Positions 39,681 to 51,770 of a stretch of DNA of 64,000 nt are shown here, piece by piece. The DNA lies in the NCBI GenBank assembly GCA_033961575.1, contig CM066736.1:89325352-89389351 (forward strand). The letters are read 5' to 3'. The notes beneath the pieces were generated by a model that saw nothing but the letters and a program-made list of their open reading frames with translations, made no database searches and had not been told where the DNA came from. The first letter of the stretch is position 1; every line of letters begins with the position of its first letter. Source of the DNA: Aselliscus stoliczkanus. Lineage: Eukaryota; Chordata; Mammalia; Chiroptera; Hipposideridae. A program made the translations under genes and the position numbers.

Positions 39681-40272
39681 TAATAATTTTTTGCTTGGAT
39701 GCTTTCATACTGTTCTTCTTGGCCCAGTCTAGCTCTACTGCTGTCCCTCCTATAATTGCTTCCAGAGAGATCTTTCTAAGATAAATATTTGACCAGGTCT
39801 CTGCTTACATTTTTCAATGGATCCCTTTTTTATGTTTCTTTTCAAATAATGAAACAAACATGCTAGGACACCAAATTTCTGGGTGGGAGAAATATTCATA
39901 AATGGAACCGGACAAATAAAGATATTACTAAAAATGTTATAAGTCAATTCCTGTATAATCATATGTAATAATCATACATTATTTTGAAAAGATAAACATT
40001 ATTTTGAAAAGTTAAATATTGGCTTTCCTTTTGGTCTGGTAACATTGACTTTGTGTAGAACCTGCAGTAAGGTTAGATCACAACTCTTGTCTTACTTGGG
40101 ACTCAACAAAATAAGGTACTGAAAGCTTAGTAGTTGTTGATGAAAGAAATTATTATAGAAGATGCCATTGATTTATTTCATGTTTATCTACAAGATGTTA
40201 GATGCATTGAAATTAAATGTCCATTATAATATCAAAATGAATTATTTCAGCTGTGAAAAAAATCAGTATATA
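39681..40272. other. Unassigned intron 3 sequence
   Basis: AT-rich. No gene or clear repeat recognised. Confidence 0.35.
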
Positions 40273-40352
40273 TTGGTTGTCGGAAAAGTCATGATGTATT
40301 TTTTCTAAGTTTTTCATTCCAAAAATGCGTCATGACTTTTCTGACAGCCCAA
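40273..40352. mobile_element. 80-bp mariner-type MITE (near-perfect palindrome)
   Basis: Left end ttggttgtcggaaaagtcat and right end atgacttttctgacagccca are inverted copies extending over about 30 bp each. TA dinucleotides flank both ends (40271-40272 and 40353-40354), the mariner target. It has the same size and plan as the primate MADE1 element but different terminal sequence. As RNA it would fold into a long hairpin. Confidence 0.88.
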
Positions 40353-40516
40353 TACATATAAATAAAAACCTGGTGATCTTTTATATCTTGAAATTTCTAT
40401 ATTTTAATGCTGTGAGTCTCCATCATTTCTTATTTACCTCTATAGTGTTGGCCTCCAGAGTTACTGTTTCTCTCCTATAATTTGTGCAAACATGCCTGCA
40501 TGAAAAAAGAAAAATT

Positions 40517-40930
40517 AGGGCCGTCTGAGTGGCTCAGTTGGTTAAGAGTGCGAGCTCTGAGCAACAGGGTCACCAGTTCGATTCCCACATGGGCTAGTGA
40601 GCTGTGCACAAGCTGAGCTGCCACTGAGCTGCCAACAGGTGGCAGGATGGCTTAGCTGGTGAGAGCACGTACTCCTAAAAGCAAGGTTGCTGGTTCAACT
40701 CCCTCATGGGATGGTGGGCTATGCCCACCTGCAACTAAGATTGAACATGGCACTTTGAGCTGAGCTGCCCTGAGCTGCTGATGGCTGGCTGGATGGTGAC
40801 TGGATTTGGAGCTGAGCTAGCTGTGCCCTCCACAACTAAGACTGAAGGACAACAACTTGGCTGTTCCATTTCCCTAATTTCCCAACACTTTCCCCTTCCC
40901 CAATTCACCAATAAAATCTTTTTTTTTTTA
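40517..40930 (+). repeat. Rhin-type long SINE
   Basis: Head gggccgtctgagtggctcag, B-box-like agttcgattcc, a second tRNA-related module (gatggcttagctggtgagag), gatggtgggctatgcccacc, and 3' end ccaataaaatctttttt. The body differs from the other long SINE class here but the tail is the same. Confidence 0.92.
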
Positions 40931-41689
40931 AAAAAAGAAAGAAAATTTAACTGAGTATCTTCTATATACCATTGTGCTAGATTAATTTAGCATACCAGGC
41001 CCATACTTATTTCTGTGATTCACTTACTTTCTTATTTTTTACCACTCTTTATCATGTCTCTTTCTTTGTAGCTGTACTGACTTAACTGCAGCTACTAGAA
41101 TATGTCACTCTCTTTCATCCTATGCAGAAGGGGAAAAATTCCTCTTTCCCTCCTGTGGTTCCTTTTGACTGGCCAAATAATCAAATCAACAGGAGCCAGA
41201 TTGATAAGAGAAAATAAAATTTAATATTGTGTGCACCAGAACCTTGCATACATGAGAGAGTCAGAGACCCCTATCTATGCATGAGAGGTTCAGAGATTGA
41301 AAGGGGGATTGAGGTATATGAGACATCCTGAGCTAGGTATGAAGTAAAGTGCCTTGGCAACTTCAAAAGGTCATTGCAGAATGGTAAGAAGAGCAGACCT
41401 GTAGTAAATAGAAGATTACCCTGCTCTAAAGATAGGTCAAAAGAAGTTATCTCATTATCTCTTATGGGCAAGGCCTCTAATTCAAATTCTTCTAGGAAGT
41501 TTGAGGGAAGAAGTTTCTCTTGAGCCTGAAGCTAAAATTGCCTTTAGCTCAAAGTAATCTGCATACCACTGAGGCACATCTCGGGGTGGCTGGTTCCAGA
41601 CCCCCATAATCCCTGATACTTTCATATACAGTCACCCCCGCCCCCACTTCCCCCCACCCCAACCCCACCTTTCCTCCTTTGTTGATCTG
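40931..41689. other. Intron 3 sequence with a possible LTR fragment
   Basis: About 41150-41550 (for example aggagccagattgataagag) looks like an old LTR fragment but I could not assign it. A C-run lies near 41636-41670. No gene seen. Confidence 0.4.
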
Positions 41690-41955
41690 GTTAAATCCTA
41701 CTTGACAATTAAGACTCATCTTAAGTATCACTTCTTTGGGAAAGCTTCCCTGGAAACCACAGGGTAAGTTAGGTGCCTTCTTCAATGTTCCCATAGCCTC
41801 TTAATGCTTATCTCATTGCAGCACTTAGCACATTAATTGCAATTATCTATTTATTCCCCTGCCTGTCTTCCCAACAGACGGCTTGAGGGCATTACTTGTG
41901 TGGTTTTATATCTCAATACTTAGCACAGGGCCTAGCCCAGAATAGGGATGTGGAA
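41690..41955 (+). repeat. L2 LINE 3' end
   Basis: Phrases acttctttgggaaagcttcc, gacggcttgagggcattac and cttagcacagggcctagccc follow the L2 order. Confidence 0.65.
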
Positions 41956-41984
41956 AACCAAAGTTTGTCCTTGGCCCAACCATT

Positions 41985-42425
41985 GTGTGATCTAATATAT
42001 TAAGCCATGTTTCAAACCTTAGTAACAGCGTGTGACATGTTTCAACTTGTTCGGTGTAGTCAGTTGGGAGTGAGCTTCTGTTGAGAGGAGGTGTGTTTTT
42101 AAAGTGGGCCATAAAATCATCGTCCATCATGACAACACTCTGTGTCACACATCGCTTCTGGTATGTGACAATTTCGGTCAAATAAAAACATTACGGCATG
42201 TCCTCATCCATCTTCTTCACTGGATCTGGCAACATGTGACTTCTGGCTCTTCCCTAAAGTCAAAATGATTCAGGGCATCGAGGCAGCCACCACAGCACAA
42301 CTATAATAAAGAGGATTTCTAGAACTGCTTCAGAAAATGGCAAGATAGATGGGATAAGTGTGTTCGAAGCAAGGGGGCGTATTTTGAAGAGGATTAATGA
42401 TGATATGTCTTTTACTGTAGTAATT
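41985..42425 (+). pseudogene. Decayed mariner transposase (second family)
   Basis: About 42119-42180 translates as VHHDNTLCHTSLLVCD, the block holding the second catalytic Asp of mariner transposases (HHDN). Further on, 42223-42270 reads LDLATCDFWLFPKVKM in another frame, the region of the third catalytic Asp. The end resembles WDKCVRS plus an EYFE-like block before a stop. Frameshifts and a deletion after FPKVKM make it dead. No matching left terminal repeat was identified. Confidence 0.8.
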
Positions 42426-43070
42426 TTTTTTATTTAAACATTCACTGTATTGTTTGATCACACCTCTTAAATTGTTTGGCTTATCAATGTTCCAGAGCCT
42501 AGGTTCTCTTACTACTCTGCAGCCATGCAGAGCTGGTTTTTGCGAGGAAGCCTTGTGGGCCTATCACATGAGGCTCAGGCCCAGGGGCCAGATTATTTTC
42601 ACATTGAAGGTTCAGGGCTTGATATTGACATCATACTTGAAAATTAGGTGTATATGATAAACTGATAGTGAGAGCCAGAAAGAAATCACTCAGAGAGACA
42701 AACCGTAGGTCTAGGTCACAAACTCTCTGGGGCCACTTTGGTAAGATTCAGTAGGTGTCTTGGAGTGCTCTGTATCCAGAGGAGCCAGATAAGAAGCTAG
42801 GCTTTGTGATGCTTTTTCTGACTCACTCCAGCAGTTAGTCAGTCCCTCCTTTCTCTGTGCTCCCATGTCACCCCACATATCCCTTTGACCTTGCATCTGT
42901 CATACTGTATTATACTCATTTATTTTCTTGTATGGCTCCTTCTCTAGAAGAGAGCCTCTTGTGATGAATATCATACAGACTGATTCCTACATCTGGTAAC
43001 TCACCCAGGATCTACTAGAGTAGAATCCAATGAAAGTTTGGTGAATGAAATGAAGAAATGAATGGTGACA
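42426..43070. other. Unassigned intron 3 sequence
   Basis: No gene. About 42870-43070 could be an L2 3' end. Otherwise unassigned. Confidence 0.35.
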
Positions 43071-43074
43071 AAAA

Positions 43075-43400
43075 TAATAGCTAATATCTCTTTAGCCCTT
43101 ACTGTATGCTAGGAGCTTCCCATGTCTTTATTACACTCTTATGATGTGAGAACTCTGATTCTCACCATTTTATAGGTGACAAAAATGAGGCACAGAAAGG
43201 TTAAGTAACTTACTCCTGGTTTTATGTCTAGTAAGTGACAGATTCCAAATTCAAACCAAGGCACCTGGTTCCAAAGCCCATATTCTTTTTTTTTTTTGAG
43301 GGCCGAGTCACTGGCCCTCATATGTGGGACCAAACCAGGGCCGCTGGCTTCCCAAGCCAGTGCCAAAGCCCATATTCTTAATCACTGCACTCTACCTGAC
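43075..43400 (-). repeat. MIR SINE split by a young SINE
   Basis: Reverse-complement MIR (ctcaccattttataggtgac, ggttaagtaacttactcc) surrounds the insert. Confidence 0.7.
43288..43362 (-). repeat. 5'-truncated short SINE, antisense
   Basis: T-run, gagggccgagtcactggccc, then stops at cccaagccagtg without the ggccggcc head. It is flanked by the exact 17-bp repeat ccaaagcccatattctt, so truncation happened at insertion. Confidence 0.92.
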
Positions 43401-43689
43401 TGGCTGACCAAAATGCTGACCAAAGGCTGTCTGAGTGGCCCAGCAACTGGCTAACAGCTGTGTGAAGGAGGGGCAAAGAAAACACCAACAACCTTCTTGC
43501 CAGACATAGTTCTTTTGGGATGTGGGTTTGAAACCATAAAAGAGGGCTTCATCTGAAGGCACCATTGGGTCCATTAGAGGAAAGAGATACTGATTCAGGA
43601 GCCCATTTCTTCCTGGCAAGAGAACAGATTGGCCAAGGCCAAGGACCTGTCCTGGCATATCCCTGGAGGTATCACGAAAGCTCAAGTTC

Positions 43690-44035
43690 TAGGGAGTAAT
43701 ACCTACTGTTCCAACTGCCTGGAATGCCCTTCCCCCGAATAGTCACATGGCCCACACCGTCATTTCATTTTCTGCTCAAATGTCACCTCATCAGAGAGGC
43801 CTTTCCTGATCAGATCTGATATAACACTGCTCTTTATTCTCTTACCCTGCTTTATTTTTCATTATACTTATCACTACCCAACATATAATTATTTGTTTAG
43901 TGTGTTTTGTTTTGTCTCTCTCTACCAGAATTTAAGCACCAGGGACCTGTGACTCTGTTTTGTATACTGTTGTATCCTTAGCTCCTAGAGCAGTACCTGG
44001 CAAGTAGTAATAGGTGCTCAATAAATGGGTTTCTT
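43690..44035 (+). repeat. L2 LINE 3' end
   Basis: Shows aactgcctggaatgcccttc, agaggcctttcctgatcaga, gagcagtacctggcaagtag and gtgctcaataaatgggttt. Confidence 0.8.
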
Positions 44036-44294
44036 TTTTCCCCCAATGTATAAATGATTTTGGAGCTTAAGACTGCCTGCTTTCAAGAACTTGTATCACC
44101 TGGCCTCAACAATGCCTCACTGTCCTTGTTCCTATATATATGTATGTAACCTTTGGACCCAGACAAACTCAGTGTTCTCTAAGCAGGCCCCACACTTTAT
44201 AGTTCTTGTCTTTGCTCATGTGTCTTTTTTCTGATGGACCTGCCTATCTACCCAGATTCTGTCCAGTCCTTAACCTCTACCTCTTTTTGAATGG

Positions 44295-44295
<1 letters not shown>

Positions 44296-44327
<32 letters not shown>
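44296..44327. repeat. (CA)n microsatellite
   Basis: About 16 uninterrupted CA units, then cgaag. Confidence 0.97.
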
Positions 44328-44329
<2 letters not shown>

Positions 44330-44640
44330 AGAAAATTATTACTGAGTTTATATCAAATCTTAGGCATTTTCAAACATATAAACTCATTTTATTCAACAAC
44401 TCTGGGTGACAGGTATTGCTAGATAGTAAGCTGCATCGGGGTAGAGACCTCTGTCTTGATCACTTCTCTATTCCCAGTGCCTGGCACAAAGTAGTACAAA
44501 ATAAATGTTTTGAATGACTGGATGAATATTTTATAGAAGGGGAATTGAGGTTCAGAATGGTTAAGTGGTCCATGGCAGATAGGATAGAAATCAAGGTCTT
44601 CCAGCTTTAAATCTAGTACTTTTTCTAATATATTCTATAA
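44330..44640 (-). repeat. MIR fragment with an inserted L2 3' end
   Basis: Reverse-complement MIR at both edges surrounds an L2-like block on the + strand (tcccagtgcctggcacaaag at about 44473). Confidence 0.55.
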
Positions 44641-45334
44641 TAAAAATCCAGTGTTCTAAAAACTGAGAGATTTTGTAGCCCTGAATAACTTTATTTTTTG
44701 TGGTTATCTCAGAATACAACAGGAGAGTTTGCACATTTAATATGAAAATATTTCTCAAGTGGAAAAGACCTCTTCCTATTTATGAAACATAGTATGGACG
44801 CAAGGATATATCTTTGCTATATAGGAAACTAACAAAATGAATTTCTGGGGTTCCTTGCTTATATACATAGGTTCAATGCTTTAAAAAAAATACTTAGCCC
44901 CTTTCATAAGCTATCTGTGGCAGAGAGTGATGCTGTTAGTGAGAAAATGCAACATAAATACTGATGGGATGTACAATAAGTAATTCAGCTCCCACAGATG
45001 GCCATCATTTGTTCATTTGTTCATTCATATCTATTCTTTTGTCCATTCAGTAAACTTCACAGAGTTTCTAGAATGATTTAGCCCTGCGTTAGACATTAGG
45101 GAATACATAAATGGAAAAGACATGTTCCTTACCAAATTGCTTACAGTGTAATGGAGAAGGTAGATGTGTGAGTAAACAAAATAACATACATGTTAGAAAA
45201 GAAGCCTGTATGAAGAAAGTGCTATGTAAGTAGAGTACGGAGACCTAGAATTTTTTTTTGAAGGTTTTAGAAAAGGAGATTTTGAAATGGGTTCCAAAGA
45301 GTTTCAACAAGCAAAGAGGTAGAGCTGGGTTTTA
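44641..45334. other. Mostly unassigned intron 3 sequence with an L2 trace
   Basis: About 45000-45180 resembles the reverse complement of an L2 3' end (cattcagtaaacttcacaga, cttacagtgtaatggaga). No gene. Confidence 0.4.
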
Positions 45335-45345
45335 AGAATTAGTTG

Positions 45346-45739
45346 AGGCTGGCCGAGTGGCTCAGTTGATTAAAAGCATGATCTCTGAGCAACACGGTCC
45401 CCGGTTCTATTCCCACATGGGCCATTGAGCTGTGCCCGAGCTGAGCTGCCAACAGGTGGCAGGATGGCTCAGCTGGTGAGAGCACATGCTCCTAACAACA
45501 AGGTTGCTGGTTTGACTCCTGCATGGGATGGTGGGCTATGCCTACCCACAACTAAGATTGAACACAGCACTTTGAGCTGAGTGGCCGCGAGCTGCCACGG
45601 GCGGCCGGATGGCGACTGGACTTGGAGCTGAGCTAGCTGCGCCCTCCACAACTAAGACTGAGGGACAACAACTTGGCTGTTCCCCTTCCCCAATTCCCCA
45701 ATAAAAAATATAAACAAACAAACAAACAAACAAACAAAC
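45346..45739 (+). repeat. Rhin-type long SINE
   Basis: Head aggctggccgagtggctcag, gatggctcagctggtgagag, gatggtgggctatgcctacc, 3' end ccaattccccaataaaaaat, then (caaa)n. It is flanked by the exact repeat agaattagttg. Confidence 0.94.
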
Positions 45740-46038
45740 AGAATTAGTTGGTGCTTAGCAGGCCAAGAAGAGGGAAAAGAGCTTTTCTGGAAATAGCAAA
45801 TACCTAGAAGTCATTGTTCAAGGATGTGTAAGTAAATAACACAAGACACTGATTGTAGATGACTGTGAAATTACGAGCTACAGCAGAGACAGCCTCCAGG
45901 GAAGTCGGTGATGATCAGGCCATTTGGGGCGGTCTGCGGTAGACTATTATTCCCATAGTTTCCAAAGGCAGTGTGCTTGCTTCAGGAGGGCCTCCACAAG
46001 GCAATGGATTGGGGTGCCATAAGAAAATACTAGAGCTT

Positions 46039-46489
46039 TGGGCCGGCCGAGTGGCGCATTGGTTGGGCGCTGGTTTTGGGATGCCAGCGACCCCGGTTCG
46101 GATCCCACATGAGGGCCAGTGACACTGCCCTCTACAGCTAACAACAGCTCCACCTGGAGCTGGGCTGTGCGAGCCCCGGTGATGGTGTGGGCTGCAGCCC
46201 CTGCTGCAGTGGGCTGCCATGGGCTACAGTGAGTGGCCCGCAGCCAGCGTGAGCGGCTGGCAGCCAAGCATGAGCTGCCAATAGCCGCGGTGAGCGACAT
46301 CCAGAGGCCAGCGACCGATCTGCCTCATCCGGGAAGAGCGCAATGACGATACCAACAGTGAAGCAACATCCTCCGCAACTAAACTGAAGAACAAAAAAGA
46401 CAGCAACTTGTCTGTTCCCCTTCCCCAATTCCCCAACGCTGTTCTCCTCCGCCAATTCCCCAATAAAATCTTTAAAAAAAAAAAAAAAA
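46039..46489 (+). repeat. Long composite SINE, youngest-looking copy
   Basis: Full head gggccggccgagtggcgcat (A-box), ggttcggatcc (B-box), body, 3' end ccaataaaatcttt and an 18-A tail. It is flanked by an exact 18-bp repeat aagaaaatactagagctt (46021-46038 and again from about 46490). Confidence 0.96.
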
Positions 46490-46507
46490 AAGAAAATACT
46501 AGAGCTT

Positions 46508-47402
46508 ATTTGTATTGCATTTATTTCTATCTCACTCTGTAATTTTTATGGATGTTTTATAGTACATTACGTATTCCTCATGTCACTATGTGAATCTAAT
46601 TTATAAACACATTCACATATTGGCAATATGTGTTCAAAATTTTTTCACAGGTAGATTATGCCATTTAAAAGGTTGGAGACTACACATTTAATCACCTTGT
46701 TCATTTATCTTATGAAGAACTATTTGTTGCAGAAAATTTCAGGGGTTGGCCTTCTCTGAATGTGTGTAGTCTTGTTTGTCATTTTGTGCAGAGATGTCTT
46801 TGATCTCTCTAGGGGACACATGGACAGGCTCAGGAGGTAAGAGACTGATGACTTTAGGAGATTATCTCTTGTTTGAATGTCCTCCTAAGATTTGGACATG
46901 TGAGTCATTTGGAGCCTGAATCAGTACCCAGCTGTCCTTGCCTGTCATGGACAGCCACAGTTCTCTTGGCCTGCAGTAGCCTTCCGTACCTTGGCACCGG
47001 GAATCTTCTCATTTCCTCTCGGAATGAGAAAGCAGTACAAGACTTTCAACTTTTAAGGACTTGAACCTTAGGGACAAGAGAGTCTGATACCTCCACTTGA
47101 CTATTGAGTGAACTCTTCGTGCTGGTTTCAATCTGACAAGAATGCCGCTCATCCGGGATTGCTTGCTTCAGACTGCCGTGAGTCTGGTTGGATTGCTCCA
47201 TGCTGCCAACCCCTACCTAGGTAGGGCATCTGCCTTGGCAACCGAATGATATGTAGAACACAGAAAACAAAAAAAACAAGTACCTTGAGGTTTGGCCTAA
47301 CATACTGAAGCCATTATCCGTGAGTCATAGCTTAGCAATATAGGGCCCATCGTCACTGCATTGCAGTGACCCCTTTATGTGCATCATCTAATGTATGTTT
47401 AG
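46508..47402. other. Unassigned intron 3 sequence
   Basis: No gene or clear repeat recognised. Confidence 0.35.
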
Positions 47403-47605
47403 AGCAGTGGTTCTCAGCTGTGGGCAGTTTTGTCCTCCAGGGAGCATTTTTGATTATCACGACTGGTAGCATGCTACTGGCATCTAGTGGGAGATGCCCG
47501 GGATGTTGTTAAACGTCTTACAAATGCACAGGACAGCCCCCCACAACAAAGAAGTATCCTGTCCAAAATGTCAGTGCTGCGGAGACTGAGAAACCCTGGT
47601 CTAGA
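47403..47605 (+). mobile_element. hAT-type nonautonomous transposon fossil (MER20-like)
   Basis: Begins cagtggttctcagctgtggg, has ctactggcatctagtgggag and cacaggacagccccccacaa, and ends gagactgagaaaccctg. Confidence 0.75.
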
Positions 47606-49554
47606 GGGACTCCTGCCTGTTTCCCTTGCAGTGTAGGGTACATAGAGGAGTTTGCGCATGCCAAAGGTCGATGCTCAGGCTTGTATCAAGGCATCCTCCC
47701 AGTAGACAAAAGGCTTTTGTAGCCCTGCTGGCCTCTGGCCTTTCTAGCAATAAAAAAGTGGCCTTCTTTCCACTCCACATGCCCAGCAGAAAGGCCCCTT
47801 TGTCCCGGATAAGGCCAAGCTCCCTTGGCAGTGGTGGCTGGAGTGTGTTGTTCTCTGTACTTGACAGGCTAGCACTTGTCTGTCTGTCTCATGTCTGTGT
47901 GTCACTCTACTACACTTTCATTACCTGATACTCCAAACCATAGTAAATGATCACATTTGTAACGTGTGTGGCTACGTATTCATTTTCAGGAATAAACACA
48001 CTCTACTTTCTGTAATGCTTCCTTAATCTCAGCTCTGTCATCCTTCCTTCCCCAAACCCTAGGATTTGAACATACCTCTTGGAAATTAATTCCTCTCTTT
48101 CCTCCAATGTATTCTAGACTGGGAATTAGACATTTAACCAAGCAATGACTAAGCACCCTTCACCTAAACCTGTAGTATCTTGTCTTCTGGGATTCAGTTT
48201 TAGGGTATTATGCCTGCTTCATTTCCTCCCCTTCTCACCTTCTGTGCCTCTGCAAATAGTCTAATCTACCTCCAAAGTCTCTTGGCTTCAGAATTTTCCT
48301 CCTGAGTTCCAGTGGCTTCTTGAGGACATTGAGACACTGCAGCATTTTTGCCTTCAACTTGGTTTCATTCAGGATGTCTTTCTGAGTGTGTGCTTTGGAC
48401 CAGTGCTGGGTTCCACTGCAGGGCAAATAGGAGCATGAAGGGACAGGGCCCAGCCTTCCAACTTCTCTAGCTTATGTGAGAGTGACAGTAACAGCCTAAG
48501 ATCTGAGGCATGCCTACCAGAAGCATGCCTGTTTTTTGACAAGCATTTCAGAAGTTAACCATCCACATGAGCTGTGTATTAGTCTAAGGAGATTGTCGTT
48601 GTTTTTTGGAGGCCCACAGTCAGAACATTTCTGGAACTCCTCCTGTAGGGCAGTTATTCTTTGAGTAAATTCTTATTGATGCCACTGTATATGAAGCTCT
48701 ATTTCAGAGATCACAGAGTGGGCAAAAATGAAAAGGACATGGTCCATGCCTTTGTGTTTCTAATTATGAAAGAAAAATTAGATAGCATTCTGATGAAAGA
48801 CAGTTTTTGGTAAAGATATGAATCGTAAGAGAGGAGGGTGAGGAACCTCGCCAGCTTGGTCTGCTTCAAAACTTTTTAGTCTTCTGGCTGCTCACAGCAA
48901 TAGTTTTCAAACTTGAGGAATGTACACATTCCTTTTAAGGAAAATAATTTATCTTGGACCTGCAATGCTGACTTAAATTATTTTTATTATAATGTAATTT
49001 AAATGTGTACAAACGTAAAATGAGGTTTCAATTGTTGTATAAAAGTTGCATACAAATATAAACAAAAACTGATCTATATATTAAATAAAAACAAACTCTA
49101 AGTCCAATAAAGTGATACTTTTTTGCTGAAACTCAATTGTTCCCAGGCTCCGTAAGTTCAGCGTGCCTGTATTACGGGGTGCCATCTGATGACTCAGTCT
49201 TCCTGCCATCTTTCTCTATTCAAGCTACTATGCAACTTTAATTTATATAATATATTATGATGTCATTTGACCTTTGCTTGCCTTGAATGTATTCCTTGTG
49301 TATTATGTCTACTTCTATTCCTTTATTGTTGACTCTTGACAAAGTAAGGAGATAAAAATTTGTTATCTATGTGTCTAAACACCACACAAATATTAAACTT
49401 ATTTTAAAAGGATTATTTTTATAAATATCCATTTAAAAATCACAATATTACAATGTTGAGGAATGATTAGCCGCAGTGGTCCATGTATGGTGGTGATGTG
49501 ATTCGCCATGTTGTGAGTGGTTGTGAGTGATCACTCCGTACACACACATATCTA
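47606..49554. other. Unassigned intron 3 sequence
   Basis: No gene recognised. A 100-codon ORF at 47626-47928 lacks domain features. Confidence 0.35.
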
Positions 49555-49620
49555 TATATCTATATATACACACATATATACATATATACATACGCACACA
49601 AACACACACACACACATAAA
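49541..49620. repeat. Compound (CA)/(TA) microsatellite
   Basis: Alternating cacaca and tatata blocks with tatctatatatc units. Confidence 0.9.
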
Positions 49621-49738
49621 CAAAAAGTAGAGTGTATATTCCTTTCATACATAGGATTTTATGGGGGAGAGAGAGATGTTAAACACATAAACGTAGTAAA
49701 TGTTAAGGTCAATGTGACTGAGTCAGTGTGACTCCTCT

Positions 49739-50385
<647 letters not shown>

Positions 50386-50504
50386 TAAATGAGGTGCCAG
50401 TCTTTTTAGGGCAGAATCTATAAACCTCTCCTCATATCTACTATGTATTTGAGGTACAGCATGATGGGTACTTAGCATCCGTTCTCCTGTTTAGTTTTTC
50501 TATC

Positions 50505-50745
50505 AATAATGGGAATAGTACTAATAGCTGTCATTTGTTAAGTGCTTAGTACATGCCAGGCATTCAACTTCAACACTTTATATACAGTATCTCATTTAAT
50601 TCTTATATCACTCTTATATGGTAGGTATTATTTTATAAAGATGATGAAACTGGCTAAGTAACTTTTCCAAGGTCACATGGCTAGTTAGAAGCAAAACTGT
50701 GATTGGAACCTAGTTCTGGGTAGACTTCAAAGCCTGTGGTATTTC
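50505..50745 (-). repeat. MIR SINE fragment
   Basis: Shows aagtgcttagtacatgccag, then ccaaggtcacatggctagtt in reverse-complement MIR order. Confidence 0.7.
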
Positions 50746-51029
50746 TCTTTTCTTTTGCTGTCCCCCCAGCAGCTGCCTCTTTTATTGCCCAGGAGCCTCT
50801 GGGCTCTTTCAGCTTCCCCTGAATTATCCATATACAGTTTATCTACTCTAAAGAAATGGTGCAGCATTGGGGGCTGACTACCATTGGGCCCGGCGTGCTC
50901 TCTGGAATGATTCTCCCAACAGCTGTTGTGTCCTAGCTCTGCCTCCTTTATAGGCACAATATGCTAGGGCTTGGGGTGGGAGTGGGGAGAGATGGAGTAC
51001 TGTTTGGACTCCTTGTTATGTCAAACTAG

Positions 51030-51180
51030 TGCCATATGTCATTCAGTCATTAATTCATTTACTTATTCATTCAACAATTATTTACTGGGTACCTGCTCTG
51101 TGCCAAGCACTTGTGCTGGGTGCTGGGGACAAAGATGACAACAACCTGCCCTTGCCGTCAAAGGTCTTACTGTCTGGTAA
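51030..51180 (-). repeat. L2 LINE 3' fragment
   Basis: Phrases cattcaacaattatttactg, ctctgtgccaagcacttgtg and ctggggacaaagatga. Confidence 0.7.
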
Positions 51181-51371
51181 GTGCCGATGGTGTATAATTT
51201 GTCATCTTATCATGTAGGTGCATTGGTTTTGAGCCTCAGCAAAGGGGAAAGGGGAAGGCGAAGCTGTTGGAATGCCCACACATTGCAGTCTGCAGCTGCA
51301 GAGCTACCAGGCACTGCTGTCCTGGCCTAGCTGAGCTGGCTGTTCCCTCCTCTGCTGCCTTCAGCCTCTTT

Positions 51372-51770
51372 TCATCTTCTCCCTACTCTAGAGAGAGTAA
51401 CAATCTTGATGTTTGTACATCCCTTATAGAGGGGTTTCTTACCTATGATTTCAGTTGATTCTCACAATTCTGGGAGGAAGGAATTACTATCTCAACTTTT
51501 GGGTGAAAAAACTGAATTTCAAGTATTTTATGATTTATACAAGCTGGTAAGTGGCAGAGCTGGGATTTGAACCCAGGTCTGCCTGGTTCTAAGTAACCTA
51601 CTTTTTTCACTATATCTTCCTCTTGCCTTATGTAGTTGAATATGGAGTTCGAAATATTAAGTTTAGCTCTATTTAACAAAACTTTACCCAGTATCTACCA
51701 TATGCCATGCTCTGTCCTGGGCCCCGAAGAAAAAGACATGTATTAGGCCTCACACCTATCTGTCTTTAGG
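51372..51770. repeat. Local duplication, copy 2 (downstream of exon 4)
   Basis: Collinear with 49739-50135 at an offset of about 1,633 bp, with scattered substitutions and small indels. It continues into L2-like sequence (tttaggaactccatgttta) where copy 1 diverges. Confidence 0.92.

Noticed and set aside
41150..41550. Possible old LTR fragment
   Set aside because: Resemblance only. Boundaries and family cannot be supported from the sequence alone.
46039..46130. tRNA-like sequences with A and B boxes
   Set aside because: They are heads of SINEs with tails and target duplications. No cloverleaf with a clean anticodon arm and acceptor stem was found.
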